From assembly GCF_007673525.1 (NCBI RefSeq), contig NZ_VDZU01000001.1:2802055-2866054 (forward strand): a stretch of 64,000 nucleotides of DNA. Direction: 5' to 3'. The notes under the pieces were generated by a model, which saw nothing but the letters and a program-made list of their open reading frames with translations, ran no database searches and was not told the DNA's origin. Below, one piece after another: positions 26,263 through 35,060 of the stretch. Position numbers and translations under genes: made by a program. The first letter of the stretch is position 1. Each line of letters begins with the position of its first letter. Source of the DNA: Fictibacillus phosphorivorans (GTDB lineage: Bacteria; Bacillota; Bacilli; Bacillales; Fictibacillaceae).

Positions 26263-26448
26263 TCATCTATTTTTCGTTTGGTTCCTAGAATTAACAATAT
26301 AATCTGGTATCAAAAGAGTACCGATGAAGAATAAACTACCCCCACCTATCCGAATGATCCTCTCATGTTCAGAATCTATCGTTAAAGAGATTATCATGAT
26401 TAGTGTTCCAATAATTACAAATGTAATCCCAAGATATCGATATTTCAT
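26263..26448 (-). CDS. Small two-helix membrane protein
   Basis: 61 residues with helices at about 5-23 and 34-50 and a short basic tail. Ribosome site GGGAG precedes the ATG. It follows the gene at 26478 by 29 bases and may belong to the same transcript. No family recognised. Confidence 0.68.
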   Translation of the reverse strand: MKYRYLGITFVIIGTLIMIISLTIDSEHERIIRIGGGSLFFIGTLLIPDYIVNSRNQTKNR

Positions 26449-26477
26449 TGTAATCTCCCTCAGATTGATTTTTTTAG

Positions 26478-27041
26478 TTAGTTTAAAAACTTCATAATGA
26501 ATGACTTTTTGTCTTGCAATTCTTTTTCTTGTTTTTCAGTGGTAGGTATTTGCTCTCTTTCCACATTACGAATTTTTGGTTCTGCTTTGGATTCAGAATA
26601 GTTAATGTGAGTTACAAACCATCCTTTATCCTCTTTCTTTATACGAACCCATACATCTTTTTGACAATCTGCACAGGATTCCATTTTGTAGTAGTGAAGT
26701 CTGTAAATATATTCCTTACTGTTTATACGATATTCAAACTGATCTAACTCTTTAAATGAGTATGTAGGTTGTTCTTCTTTATTAGTTTCTGAAATAATAT
26801 CCACGTATTTCATTTTTTCTGAATCGGAGAGTAATGTATATTGCATTGATTCATTATTTATTAACTTTGCCTCTCCCCACTGTCTAGCAATTCCTTGTGT
26901 CTCAACACTTTGATCATCTAGATCTACAACAAGAACGACCAGAAGACAAACGATCAAGAAAGTAAATATCATACGAAATGCATAGGTTGATTCCTTATCT
27001 TCTTTTAATTCCAATTTAAATTTAATTTTGTCTTCATTCAT
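26478..27041 (-). CDS. Single-pass membrane protein, unknown function
   Basis: 187 residues from the ATG at 27041, which overlaps the upstream stop codon by 8 bases and has GGAG at 6 bases. One membrane helix (about 24-42) is preceded by a charged cytosolic segment. A soluble extracellular part holds a CADC pair (about residues 122-125) that might form a disulfide. It ends in a Lys/Glu-rich tail. Not recognised. Translational coupling to the GyrI-like gene suggests linked function. Confidence 0.72.
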   Translation of the reverse strand: MNEDKIKFKLELKEDKESTYAFRMIFTFLIVCLLVVLVVDLDDQSVETQGIARQWGEAKLINNESMQYTLLSDSEKMKYVDIISETNKEEQPTYSFKELDQFEYRINSKEYIYRLHYYKMESCADCQKDVWVRIKKEDKGWFVTHINYSESKAEPKIRNVEREQIPTTEKQEKELQDKKSFIMKFLN

Positions 27042-27726
27042 TTCGTACTCCAGGCTTCCTTTTATTAATCTCCACACTCACAACCGTTTTCCATGTTTCA
27101 GGTTTATGACACATCATAGCAGGAGTTAAATAGATTTCTTTATAACTACTTTTTAGCGAAAGGCTCTCTTCTTCGGCGAAATTCATTATCTCTTCCAGGG
27201 TTTCAATTGAGTTTCGATAGTGACCTCTATGTAACTTTTGAACACAAGTGAGCGACTCATTATAAATGAGTTGTAGTGTTGGAAGCTTCTTTCCTAATCT
27301 CTTTTCAACGTGAAAACATGCTTCTTCAAATAATTCTTTAGTTATACAATCAGGGACTTGCATCATTTGAGTTGTAATTGACCTACTGACATTTTTCTCA
27401 TGCCAAAGAATCTCATGCGGCATTAAAGTAAATTTGTAACTTAACTTATTTTTCGTTAAATGTTTCAGCTGATTTACGACTTTCCAGACGATCCATTGCT
27501 CATCTTTCGGTTCTGGCCTACCTGCCCAATCCATGCGATAGGATGTGTTCATCTCTTGTGTAACATACTTCATGGGTGGAATTTCACGAACAGTAGCAGG
27601 TCCTTGATTCATCTTATAAATCTCAGGATGGATGTTTCGATGGTCATGAGTCATTAATTTCGTAGTCAGAGAAGACACCTCTCCTTCAATAATAATTGGA
27701 AAATAATGATAATAAAAGAATATCAT
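27034..27726 (-). CDS. GyrI-like small-molecule-binding domain protein
   Basis: About 205-230 residues. The body fits the GyrI-like/COG4832 group: early PATVREIPPMKYVTQEM, central MPHEILWHEK, and the C-terminal signature SSYKEIYLTPAMMCHKPETWKTVVSVEI. Such domains bind hydrophobic ligands. The start is unclear: ATG 27726 has no ribosome site, while AAGGAGAGG lies near a CTG codon, with ATG (MTHDH) further in. Its end overlaps the next gene. Confidence 0.72.
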   Translation of the reverse strand: MIFFYYHYFPIIIEGEVSSLTTKLMTHDHRNIHPEIYKMNQGPATVREIPPMKYVTQEMNTSYRMDWAGRPEPKDEQWIVWKVVNQLKHLTKNKLSYKFTLMPHEILWHEKNVSRSITTQMMQVPDCITKELFEEACFHVEKRLGKKLPTLQLIYNESLTCVQKLHRGHYRNSIETLEEIMNFAEEESLSLKSSYKEIYLTPAMMCHKPETWKTVVSVEINKRKPGVRNE

Positions 27727-27763
27727 AAATCAAACTGAATTTCTTTACAAAGGAGAGATAATT

Positions 27764-28183
27764 TTGAAGAAAAAAGGGTTTGTAGGTATTAGTATGTTTT
27801 TTCTTTCCTATGTGATTATCTTTATAATTTTGAACGCATACTCCTTAGCTACTACCCCGGAGAAACACACTGAATGGTTAGAAGAATACGGTTGGAAAAG
27901 AGACTTTTATTTTTCTCGAAAGCAAGCATTTACGATTCCTAGTCACTCTGAATCGCTAAATACCTATCAATCAGCTGATGTTCGTTTTAAAGGTTATGAG
28001 GATAATAATCTTGTTCAACATGTCTATCGGTTAAAAGAGAAATGTGGTAACCGTTATCTGGAGGCTGTCTTATTAACTAGTGATGACAAAATAGTTAATA
28101 GTTACATTAAAATGTCTCAAACGGATCCTGGCATTGTTAAGATGATGTATCGACCTCAGTTCATGGATAAAATTTGCAAATAA
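27764..28183 (+). CDS. Membrane-anchored hypothetical protein, possibly DUF4830-like
   Basis: 139 residues. TTG start with AAAGGAG 9 bases upstream. One N-terminal helix (about 6-26) is followed by a soluble domain beginning HTEWLEEYGWK, with IPSHSESLNTYQS and a late YRLKEKCGNRYLEAVLL. The opening recalls DUF4830 proteins, but this is a weak resemblance. Divergent from the GyrI-like gene. Confidence 0.7.
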   Translation: MKKKGFVGISMFFLSYVIIFIILNAYSLATTPEKHTEWLEEYGWKRDFYFSRKQAFTIPSHSESLNTYQSADVRFKGYEDNNLVQHVYRLKEKCGNRYLEAVLLTSDDKIVNSYIKMSQTDPGIVKMMYRPQFMDKICK

Positions 28184-28224
28184 AAAAACACTCGTAACTC
28201 AAGAGCCACAAGTGTACTTTTTTT
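28183..28224. terminator. Terminator between convergent genes
   Basis: Imperfect stem with ACACT...AGTGT outer arms. It is flanked by A7 and T7, so it can act on both strands. Confidence 0.7.
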
Positions 28225-29142
28225 CTATTTACTTGCTTTTTCAACTTCATTTAGTCCGTTCTTTAACTGATTTGTATCAAGGTCTTCTCCAATAAAAACA
28301 AGTCTTAGCGGCATCTTCATCAATTCTTTTTCGTAAGTAGGCAAGCCATAAGAGTACTGAAAAAGATAAATTTGATTTTCTAACTGAATATACCCTTTGA
28401 TTCTGTAGATCGATGAGGGTACATTTCTCAGCCAGTTTTCAAACAACTCTTTATTAACAGGTCCTTTAAACGAATAAATAAAAGTTTTGACATTCAATTT
28501 ATCTGCGGAAATAGACTGGTGATCTGATCGCTTTTTTACGGAAAGTGAAAAAAGTTGAGACAGTTCTACCTTCGCAAAATCTGTTAACACAAATGGAGTG
28601 CCTTCATTCAACCTTGATGCGTCACTCGTAAGCATCATCTTCTCTTTCTCCGTCAAACCGCTTGTTTTGTTCCACACGATATAATCTGCGTGCTTAACCT
28701 GCTCAAGCATGAGCATTCTAGCCTGAACATTCATACTCTCTCGTTCCAGCCATCGAGGTGCGTCCATGATTGAAATGATACCTGCTATCTGTAAGTCGTC
28801 GATTAGAAAAGGTGACAAACAGGCATCAAGTACATCAATCGGATGAGCGACACCTGTTGCTTCAATAATTAACGTATCAAGCTCATTCTCTTTACATAGT
28901 CCCCAAAGCTGTTTTTCAAGTTGATCCGATAAAGAACAGCATATACAGCCGTTGAGAAGCTCTTTAAGCGGAACATCTTCTGGAACAGAATCAGAATCGA
29001 TCGAAACTTTCCCAATCTCATTCATTAATACAGCTGTTTTATGCTTTTGTTCTTTTTCATATGACAGCAGCTGTTTGAGCAATGTCGTTTTTCCGCTTCC
29101 TAAAAATCCAGCTAGAATAATAACATTCGCTTTCTTTTTCAT
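28225..29142 (-). CDS. CobW/COG0523 family metallochaperone GTPase
   Basis: 305 residues. Walker A is GFLGSGKTT (12-20), the metal motif is GCICCSL (near 66), Walker B is LDTLIIEATGVAHP and the guanine motif is WNKTSG. A CobW C-terminal domain follows (about 215-295). COG0523 proteins deliver or insert metals, often zinc. I see no clear Zur box upstream. It ends at a bidirectional terminator. Confidence 0.9.
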   Translation of the reverse strand: MKKKANVIILAGFLGSGKTTLLKQLLSYEKEQKHKTAVLMNEIGKVSIDSDSVPEDVPLKELLNGCICCSLSDQLEKQLWGLCKENELDTLIIEATGVAHPIDVLDACLSPFLIDDLQIAGIISIMDAPRWLERESMNVQARMLMLEQVKHADYIVWNKTSGLTEKEKMMLTSDASRLNEGTPFVLTDFAKVELSQLFSLSVKKRSDHQSISADKLNVKTFIYSFKGPVNKELFENWLRNVPSSIYRIKGYIQLENQIYLFQYSYGLPTYEKELMKMPLRLVFIGEDLDTNQLKNGLNEVEKASK

Positions 29143-29200
29143 CTTACACCTCGAACTTCTTTTTTATAGATCTCATCAATTTCTCTATTTTAACACAAAC

Positions 29201-29228
29201 AAAAAAACAGCCGTTTTACAGGCTGTTA
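29201..29228 (-). terminator. Terminator overlapping the thioredoxin-like stop codon
   Basis: Stem AACAGCC/GGCTGTT with an 8-base loop and T7 on the minus strand. The TAA stop (29218-29216) lies inside the loop region. Confidence 0.8.
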
Positions 29229-29794
29229 ACATTTAGTTTAGCTAATAATTTTTTTATAATATCAAGGCTTACTTCTTCCCAAAGGGCATGGTCAGTCGTA
29301 AACAAACTAGAGATTCGATCAGCAAAAAGCTTGAAGGCTTTTTCGTAACGTGGATCCTCTTTTGAAGGTATCTTCTTTTTGCGCTCTTCAACAATTTGCT
29401 GCAATTTCGGAGCACGTGGGCCCCACTTTACAACTTCTTTTCCCTTCTCATCAATAAAGATAATGATAGGAATTGATTTTGCTTTTGCTGTTAAGTATCG
29501 ATCCATTAATTCCGGATGCTGGTCGCGTAAGATAAAGCGGATATCAATAAGTGCTTCATCTGCCATGCGCATAAAAACAGGAAGATTCAACATCGCATCA
29601 CCACACCAATCTTCGGTAATCACGATCGCTCTCAACCGGTTTTTTTGGATGCCTTGCAACGCATCTTTCATAGGTTCAGGTAGCACGAATGAATTATATA
29701 TCGTCAGCAAGTTTTCCTTGTGTGTTTTCATTGAATGGATATATGCATAGCGCGTCATGCCTTTATCAAACCATGTATTGAGGTCAGTCATCAT
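29216..29794 (-). CDS. Thioredoxin-fold protein with WCGD active site
   Basis: 192 residues. The redox-type motif is EDWCGDA near 61-67. It has a single Cys where thioredoxin has CxxC, then IDIRFILRDQHPELMDRYLT and the cis-Pro region KSIPIIIFIDEKGKEVVKWGPR. It belongs to the Bacillus 'thioredoxin family protein' group seen in this WCGD form. With only one Cys of the pair, disulfide reductase activity is doubtful. Ribosome site AGGGAGG upstream. Confidence 0.85.
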   Translation of the reverse strand: MMTDLNTWFDKGMTRYAYIHSMKTHKENLLTIYNSFVLPEPMKDALQGIQKNRLRAIVITEDWCGDAMLNLPVFMRMADEALIDIRFILRDQHPELMDRYLTAKAKSIPIIIFIDEKGKEVVKWGPRAPKLQQIVEERKKKIPSKEDPRYEKAFKLFADRISSLFTTDHALWEEVSLDIIKKLLAKLNVNSL

Positions 29795-29890
29795 CCTGTG
29801 TTCCTCCCTGTTTATCTTGTATTCTTATTTTAACCAAACAAGGGGGAGTTGTGGCAACGAAAATGCCTTACATTTATTTTTTTAGTTCTT

Positions 29891-29992
29891 TTAACCTGCT
29901 CTGAGCTTTTTCTGGAGTTGGGAAACAGCGAATAAAAGCAGGTATCTCTCATTCGGCGTTAACCGGAGCCAGTCCTTCGCTTTGTACTTCAT
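29891..29992 (-). CDS. Candidate 33-residue basic protein
   Basis: ATG with AAAGGTGG 8 bases upstream. It encodes 33 residues (begins MKYKAKDWLRLTPNERYLLL, ends QLQKKLRAG) that look like a single amphipathic to hydrophobic helix with basic ends. Base composition is more GC-rich than its surroundings. It lies in the 419-base gap between the thioredoxin-like and cupin genes, where I see no other gene. There is no clear terminator. Could be a real microprotein or a remnant. Confidence 0.4.
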   Translation of the reverse strand: MKYKAKDWLRLTPNERYLLLFAVSQLQKKLRAG

Positions 29993-30213
29993 ACTGATTT
30001 CCACCTTTCACTAACATTTATCATGCCGTAACTATCTAATACCTCTTTTCACATAAAAGAAAACTTTTTTTCACACATAAGTTTTCGTCATTTAATGAGG
30101 AATTTCGCATTATTACTCGTAATTTCTTTTTTCTCCTATACTATTTCTCGAAAGAAGAAGGGTTTCTTTTCATAAAAATAAGGGAATGGATACGAAAACA
30201 GGGGAGGGGTTAA

Positions 30214-30726
30214 GTGGTTATGAAAATGCTGAGTGAAGATGTTAAAACTTTGTTTTTTACAGACGATGGGACGATTCCGAATCATCCTTCCTGGCCCGTT
30301 TTGTTATACGTAGGAAAATTAAAAGAACCTCAGGATGCATTAGACGTTTTTGAGCAAAACGGCTGGAGTAATGGTTGGAAGAATGGTGTCTTTGATTATC
30401 ATCATTATCATAGCAATACTCATGAAGTTCTAGGTGTTATGAGCGGTGAGGCGGTTCTCCTTCTTGGAGGAGAAGATGGCGTTTCTGTTACTGTTTCAAA
30501 AGGGGATGTTATCGTGCTCCCTGCCGGTACCGGACATAAATGTATCGGATCCAGCACTGATTTTAAAGTAGCTGGAGCATACCCGAATGGAATGGACCAC
30601 AACCTTAAAAAAGGTGAACCTGATGATCGACCAGCTGTATTAGATGATATTATGCTCGTTCCATTACCTGATAGAGATCCTCTCTTTGGAAGTGATGGCC
30701 CACTGTTGGAGTTGTGGAAAAGTTAA
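30214..30726 (+). CDS. YjlB-like cupin protein
   Basis: 170 residues. GTG start with GGAGGGG close upstream; ATG 30220 is an alternative. A single cupin fold: FDYHHYHSNTHEVLGVMSGEAVLLLGGEDG supplies the metal-binding His/His/Glu set. GDVIVLPAGTGHKCIGSS supplies the second motif with its His. It matches the B. subtilis YjlB pattern as I recall it; function unknown. Monocistronic with a terminator. Confidence 0.83.
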   Translation: MVMKMLSEDVKTLFFTDDGTIPNHPSWPVLLYVGKLKEPQDALDVFEQNGWSNGWKNGVFDYHHYHSNTHEVLGVMSGEAVLLLGGEDGVSVTVSKGDVIVLPAGTGHKCIGSSTDFKVAGAYPNGMDHNLKKGEPDDRPAVLDDIMLVPLPDRDPLFGSDGPLLELWKS

Positions 30727-30738
30727 AGAATACATGTA

Positions 30739-30774
30739 GAGAGTGCCCTCCACAGTGAAGAGCACTCTTTTTTA
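30739..30774 (+). terminator. Intrinsic terminator of the cupin gene
   Basis: Arms AGAGTGC/GCACTCT with a 15-base loop, followed by T6. It overlaps the last codon of the convergent gene. Confidence 0.75.
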
Positions 30775-31875
30775 TCTATTCTTATTCTCTCTCCACCACG
30801 TCGAGCTAGATAAAAACTCTGAGCCAAGAGTAACTGTCTCACCAATCTGAGGCGTACATATTTGAACATTGGATAATATTGCAGCATTTACCGCCCGTTC
30901 TACAGGATCTGTCCAATCATGCAGTGATAGCGTAAAAGCACCCCAATGAATAGGAAGCATGACTTTGCCACTTACATCAAGGTGAGCTTGTACTGTTTCT
31001 TCAGGCATCATATGTATCGCAGCCCACTTCTCATGATATTGTCCACATTCCATTAAAGTGAGGTCAAAAGGTCCATACCGTTTCCCAATCTCTTTAAAGT
31101 GTGGTCCATATCCACTGTCCCCACTAAAATAAATGTTCGAATCCTTTCCTTGTATAATCCAAGAACACCAAAGGGTAGAATTACGATCCGATATGCTTCT
31201 TCCTGAAAAATGTCGTGCGGGGGAGCAGACTAATGAAATTCCTGAAAACTGTATCTCATCCCACCAGTTACATTCTTTTATGCGGTCTGGTTCCACTCCC
31301 CACCGCTTTAAATGTCCAGCAACGCCAAGCGGGACTGCAAAATTTTTCACTTTATGTTTAAGTTGTTTGATGGTTCCATAATCCAGATGGTCATAATGAT
31401 CATGTGACAAAACCACTAGATCCACTTGGGGAAGTTCTTCAATTTTAAAAGGCAGTTCTTTGCTATAACGCTTGTTTCCAAACCAAGGAACAGGCGACGG
31501 TGCGGAGCCGAACATAGGATCGATTAGTATGCGTTTTCCGTCCATCTCTATCAATAATGCTGAATGTCCAAACCAAGTTACTCTTGTTTCTTGATTTGCT
31601 TCTTCAGGTAACTGAAACGAGTTTATAGGAATTGCTTTCTTAGGCTGACGATTAGGGTTTCCACTTAAAAATTCTTTTAATACAGGGAGCATAGAACGTA
31701 GATCCGTTGTCATCACGGTTTCTATCTGATTAGTAAAAACACCATCTTTATAGTTTTTTATTGTTTCATACGTGTTCACCTCTTGTTTTGAGGGCTTCTT
31801 ACCAAAAACAGGATGAATCATCATAAATAAAAAAACAGCTGTTACGATTACAAGTAGAAAGCCTAATAAAACCAT
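30772..31875 (-). CDS. Metallo-beta-lactamase-fold hydrolase, membrane-anchored (NAPE-PLD/UlaG-like)
   Basis: 367 residues. An N-terminal helix (about 2-22) anchors it. The MBL core has ALLIEMDGKRILIDPMFG, the zinc motif SHDHYDHLD near 155, and later His ligands in CSPARHFSGRS and LPIHWGAF. The overall pattern is that of N-acyl-phosphatidylethanolamine phospholipase D relatives and RomA-like proteins. The substrate in Bacillaceae is unknown. Confidence 0.87.
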   Translation of the reverse strand: MVLLGFLLVIVTAVFLFMMIHPVFGKKPSKQEVNTYETIKNYKDGVFTNQIETVMTTDLRSMLPVLKEFLSGNPNRQPKKAIPINSFQLPEEANQETRVTWFGHSALLIEMDGKRILIDPMFGSAPSPVPWFGNKRYSKELPFKIEELPQVDLVVLSHDHYDHLDYGTIKQLKHKVKNFAVPLGVAGHLKRWGVEPDRIKECNWWDEIQFSGISLVCSPARHFSGRSISDRNSTLWCSWIIQGKDSNIYFSGDSGYGPHFKEIGKRYGPFDLTLMECGQYHEKWAAIHMMPEETVQAHLDVSGKVMLPIHWGAFTLSLHDWTDPVERAVNAAILSNVQICTPQIGETVTLGSEFLSSSTWWRENKNR

Positions 31876-31963
31876 AGTTACGTTCCTCTCTATTTTACAG
31901 TAGTGCTCATATATTACTCCTTTTCAAATCATAGAAGCAACTTTCTAGTTGGTTACTTACGAC

Positions 31964-32012
31964 AAAAAAGCTGATTCATGTGAATATACTAGATCTCACA
32001 AAATCAGCTTTT
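31964..32012 (-). terminator. Intrinsic terminator of the 58-residue gene
   Basis: Outer arms AAAAGCTGATT/AATCAGCTTTT (31966-31976 with 32002-32012). An inner TGTGA/TCACA pairing is present, and T6 follows on the minus strand. Confidence 0.75.
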
Positions 32013-32027
32013 AATCAATCTATTCAT

Positions 32028-32204
32028 TTAAGCACTTTCCTTTTCCTTTTTCTTCACTGCTTTCTTTCGCTTTCTTTTCTTTTTCTTTTGAAGCTCTTCT
32101 TCTTTTGCTCTGTTCTTTGCACGTCTTCTCATCTCTTCATAAATTCTAATACAAAGAGTTGCAAAGCTGATCAACAACGCAATAATTTTATACGCCATCC
32201 CCAT
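32028..32204 (-). CDS. 58-residue membrane microprotein with strongly basic tail
   Basis: ATG with AAAGGG 5 bases upstream; a second in-frame ATG is at 32198. Residues 1-20 form one hydrophobic helix (MAYKIIALLISFATLCI). Residues 24-56 are almost all Lys/Arg/Glu (for example KKKKRKRKKAVKKKEKE). A strong terminator follows. No family recognised. The basic tail would lie in the cytosol near nucleic acid or acidic lipid. It sits just downstream of the intracellular subtilisin gene (35 bases), possibly in the same transcript. Confidence 0.7.
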   Translation of the reverse strand: MGMAYKIIALLISFATLCIRIYEEMRRRAKNRAKEEELQKKKKRKRKKAVKKKEKESA

Positions 32205-32239
32205 ACACGCCCTTTCTTCCTAAGAAACGGGGCAAATAT

Positions 32240-33244
32240 TTATGATTCTGACTCTTTCGCTGCAGCCGTTTCAATAGGAGTTCTCATCGCTCTTAAATTC
32301 TCCTGATCGCAAACTGCTTTTTCTTGTGCATTTAATACTAACAAACCATTTCCTTCTGCTTTCTTTGTTAGTCCGATACTTAGCGTATTTTTTACCAATT
32401 GAGCATAGACCTCTGCTTCTGAAAGTTCACGACCAAACAATTTTTCTTCTCGTTCAATCAGTAATGCTGCTGCTCCCGATACATGAGGCGTCGCCATAGA
32501 AGTTCCAGATAACTTTGCATATTTATTTCCTGGATAAGTAGAAACAACATCAACGCCCGGAGCAACCAGGTCAATCTCATCATTGGTGTTTGAAAACGGA
32601 GCAAGTTTCATTTTAGCATCCACTGCACCTACTTGAACGACTTCTTTATACGCGCCGGGATAAGCATGCTCATTCGTATTTTCCTTATTATCCCCTTCGT
32701 TACCTGCTGCACAGACTACAAGCACATCTTCCAATACGGCTCTTTGAATCGCTTCATGTAGCTCAGGTACATCTGTCGGTCCACCAAGTGACATAGAGAT
32801 CACACGCACTCTCTCACCATTTTCCCCTCTCCATTTAACGGAGTAGTCAATAGCATCGATGATTCCTTGATACGATCCGCCTCCATCTTTTCCAAGAACT
32901 CTACAGATTAAGAGTTTCACATCTGGTGCTACACCCGCTACACCGGCATTGTTTAAAGTAGCTGCGATCGTACCTGCCACATGTGTCCCATGATAATGCG
33001 CATCTTGATAATCATCTTCATCCCCATCTACAAAATTCCGACCACCAACGATTCGTTCAGCAAGCTCCGGATGGCTTGCATCACATCCGGTATCTAGTAC
33101 GGCAACAACTACGCTCTGCCCCTTTTCACCATCACGCCAAAACGCAGGTGCATTGATCATCTCGACTCCGTATGGAATCTCTTCTTTTGATTCTTCTATT
33201 ACTTCTTCTAACACAAACGGGATCAAACAGACTTCACTCATCAT
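32240..33244 (-). CDS. Intracellular subtilisin-type serine protease
   Basis: 334 residues without signal peptide. It begins with the short ISP propeptide pattern (LIPF, usually LIPY in this group) that blocks the active site until removed. Catalytic D51 (VLDTGCDASHPEL), H85 (YHGTHVAG) and S249 (SGTSMATPH), with oxyanion N182, are all present. ISPs degrade cytosolic protein in stationary phase. AAAGGAGG precedes an ATG-ATG start. It is about 25 residues longer at the C-terminus than the core needs (Ala/Glu-rich). Confidence 0.92.
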   Translation of the reverse strand: MMSEVCLIPFVLEEVIEESKEEIPYGVEMINAPAFWRDGEKGQSVVVAVLDTGCDASHPELAERIVGGRNFVDGDEDDYQDAHYHGTHVAGTIAATLNNAGVAGVAPDVKLLICRVLGKDGGGSYQGIIDAIDYSVKWRGENGERVRVISMSLGGPTDVPELHEAIQRAVLEDVLVVCAAGNEGDNKENTNEHAYPGAYKEVVQVGAVDAKMKLAPFSNTNDEIDLVAPGVDVVSTYPGNKYAKLSGTSMATPHVSGAAALLIEREEKLFGRELSEAEVYAQLVKNTLSIGLTKKAEGNGLLVLNAQEKAVCDQENLRAMRTPIETAAAKESES

Positions 33245-33535
33245 CTTTACCTCCTTTTATTTTTAAAAGAATTTTTTGTAAAGTATGTGACTGTTGAAGA
33301 GACAAATGGAAGCGTGAACCTCCTTTCTTATAGGATGTAAGACTTGTAAGAAATGAAGATTCTAGTTGTAGAACTTAATACTATTCTACCAAACTGTTAA
33401 AACTTACCACAAGTCCCGTCTTTAAAATGAGCTATTAAGTCTACATCGACATTTTACGCAATGCGAACATATGTCCTTATCCTTAAATTCCAACACCTTT
33501 CGACAAAGTTTGTTAGTTCAATTAAACTATTGCAA
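33245..33535. other. Gene-free gap between the two subtilisin genes
   Basis: 290 bases without a supportable gene. On the minus strand there is an orphan AAAGGAGG (33324-33317 region) with no start codon at proper distance, probably part of the ISP leader. A possible -10 TAGAAT lies near 33383-33388. Confidence 0.4.
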
Positions 33536-33575
33536 ACAAAAACTCCCAAGACTAGAACAGATCTAGTCTCGGGAG
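33536..33575 (-). terminator. Intrinsic terminator of the secreted subtilisin gene
   Basis: A 14-base stem (33543-33556 with 33562-33575, one mismatch pair) followed by T5 on the minus strand. Confidence 0.8.
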
Positions 33576-33596
33576 CTTGTAAATATAAAGAATAGA

Positions 33597-34757
33597 TTAG
33601 TAGCGAACTGCGTCTGCCGCGTTTACACGACCTTTAGAGTAATAAGATCCTGTTCCTGAGATAGGATCTGCTGTGTTCTCGATTGCAGCACGGATATTAG
33701 AAGCACTTCTTCCTTGTGAAGCAAGTAAGCCTGCAATACCTGCTACTAGAGGACAAGCCATTGATGTACCAGACATGTAAGCATATCCACCATTACGTAC
33801 AGTAGAAGCGATGTCTACACCAGGAGCAGCAACATCAACCCAAGATCCATAGTTAGAGAATGAAGCACGAAGGTCATTACGGTCAGTTGCAGCTACTGCA
33901 ATGGCACCTGAATAATAAGCTGGATAGCTCGGTGCAGAAGTGTTCTCGTTACCAGCTGCGGCAACTACAACTACTCCTTTAGAAACGGCATAGTTTACAG
34001 CGTTTTGTAATGAAGTAGCAGATCCAGGTCCGCCAAGGCTAAGTGAAACTACTTTTGCTCCGTTATCTACAGCATGATAGATTCCGTTAGCTACATCATC
34101 AAGAGATCCGCTTCCGTTCGCATCTAGTACACGAACAGCATAGATGGATACGTTTGGTGCCATTCCCGCGATACCTCTCGCGTTATTCGTTGCAGCTGCT
34201 GCAATACCTGCAGCATGTGTTCCATGATCATTTTGATCCATTGGATCCCAATCATCACTTACATAGTCATATCCTTTAATTACTTTACCTGCTAGATCAG
34301 GGTGATTATAATCAACCCCTGTATCGATGATTGCAATTTTTGTAGTAGATGAACCGCGTGTGATGTCCCAAGCTGATTGAGCACTTACTTTTTGAGGTGC
34401 ATATTGCACTCCATTTGAGAAATACGTGTCATTTGGAGTCCAGCTCGCATGGTATGTATAGTTTGGCTCTGCATACTCTACATCTCCACTCGCTTCATAT
34501 TCTGCAATGGCTGCATCTACGTTTCCATCTTTAACTTTAATGACATGAAACTTAGATCCTTTTTCTTTTACTTCATCTTTCCCTTTTACTGCTAATGATT
34601 TTACTTTTGACTCTGACACGTTGTCTTTAAATTTTACGATAATTTCTTGAGGTGTAACATTTGCTTTCACCTCTGTACTTTTCGCTGCTGCCGCTGGTGT
34701 TGCAAGAGAAACAACTAAAGGTAAAACCGCTGCCATTGTGGCAATCTTCTTAATCAT
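33597..34757 (-). CDS. Secreted subtilisin-like protease with I9 propeptide
   Basis: 386 residues: signal peptide 1-25 (AAAA cleavage region), inhibitor-I9 propeptide about 35-100, mature S8 domain from about 108. Catalytic D145, H178, S332 and oxyanion N270 are present. Around the Ser the usual ATPHVAG is ACPLVAG, so the conserved His after Pro is Leu. The protein is close in layout to thermitase-like secreted proteases. It lies 350 bases upstream of the ISP gene on the same strand, as a separate unit. Confidence 0.92.
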   Translation of the reverse strand: MIKKIATMAAVLPLVVSLATPAAAAKSTEVKANVTPQEIIVKFKDNVSESKVKSLAVKGKDEVKEKGSKFHVIKVKDGNVDAAIAEYEASGDVEYAEPNYTYHASWTPNDTYFSNGVQYAPQKVSAQSAWDITRGSSTTKIAIIDTGVDYNHPDLAGKVIKGYDYVSDDWDPMDQNDHGTHAAGIAAAATNNARGIAGMAPNVSIYAVRVLDANGSGSLDDVANGIYHAVDNGAKVVSLSLGGPGSATSLQNAVNYAVSKGVVVVAAAGNENTSAPSYPAYYSGAIAVAATDRNDLRASFSNYGSWVDVAAPGVDIASTVRNGGYAYMSGTSMACPLVAGIAGLLASQGRSASNIRAAIENTADPISGTGSYYSKGRVNAADAVRY

Positions 34758-35054
34758 TTACTTCACTCCTCTAATTTGGTGTTGAACTACAATTTCTAAT
34801 ATAGAGCCCAATTTACAGAAAATAAAGAAGAATTTTACTATTCTAACAAAAACAAATATAAACTACTAATTTTTAAAAGTTTTAACTTAAAATAGGAATA
34901 AAGTCATTAATCCAGCTATCATTTTATTACTTCTTTCCTCATCTAGACGTAGATATGACCTAGTATTGGGACTGGTTTTTTGAGAATCAAATAACTAAAG
35001 AGTTTAAAATTTTCAGCAAGAGGAATAGCTAAAGAAGAAACATATAATGGAGGG
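34758..35054. other. AT-rich divergent promoter region
   Basis: About 300 bases between the divergent subtilisin and peroxiredoxin genes. On the minus strand TTTATT and TATATT with a 17-base spacer could be the protease promoter. No gene, RNA or strong repeat seen. Confidence 0.35.
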
Positions 35055-35060
35055 ATGTTC

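Noticed and set aside
33300..33330. Orphan AAAGGAGG upstream of the intracellular subtilisin gene suggesting a leader peptide
   Set aside because: No start codon at workable distance in any frame.
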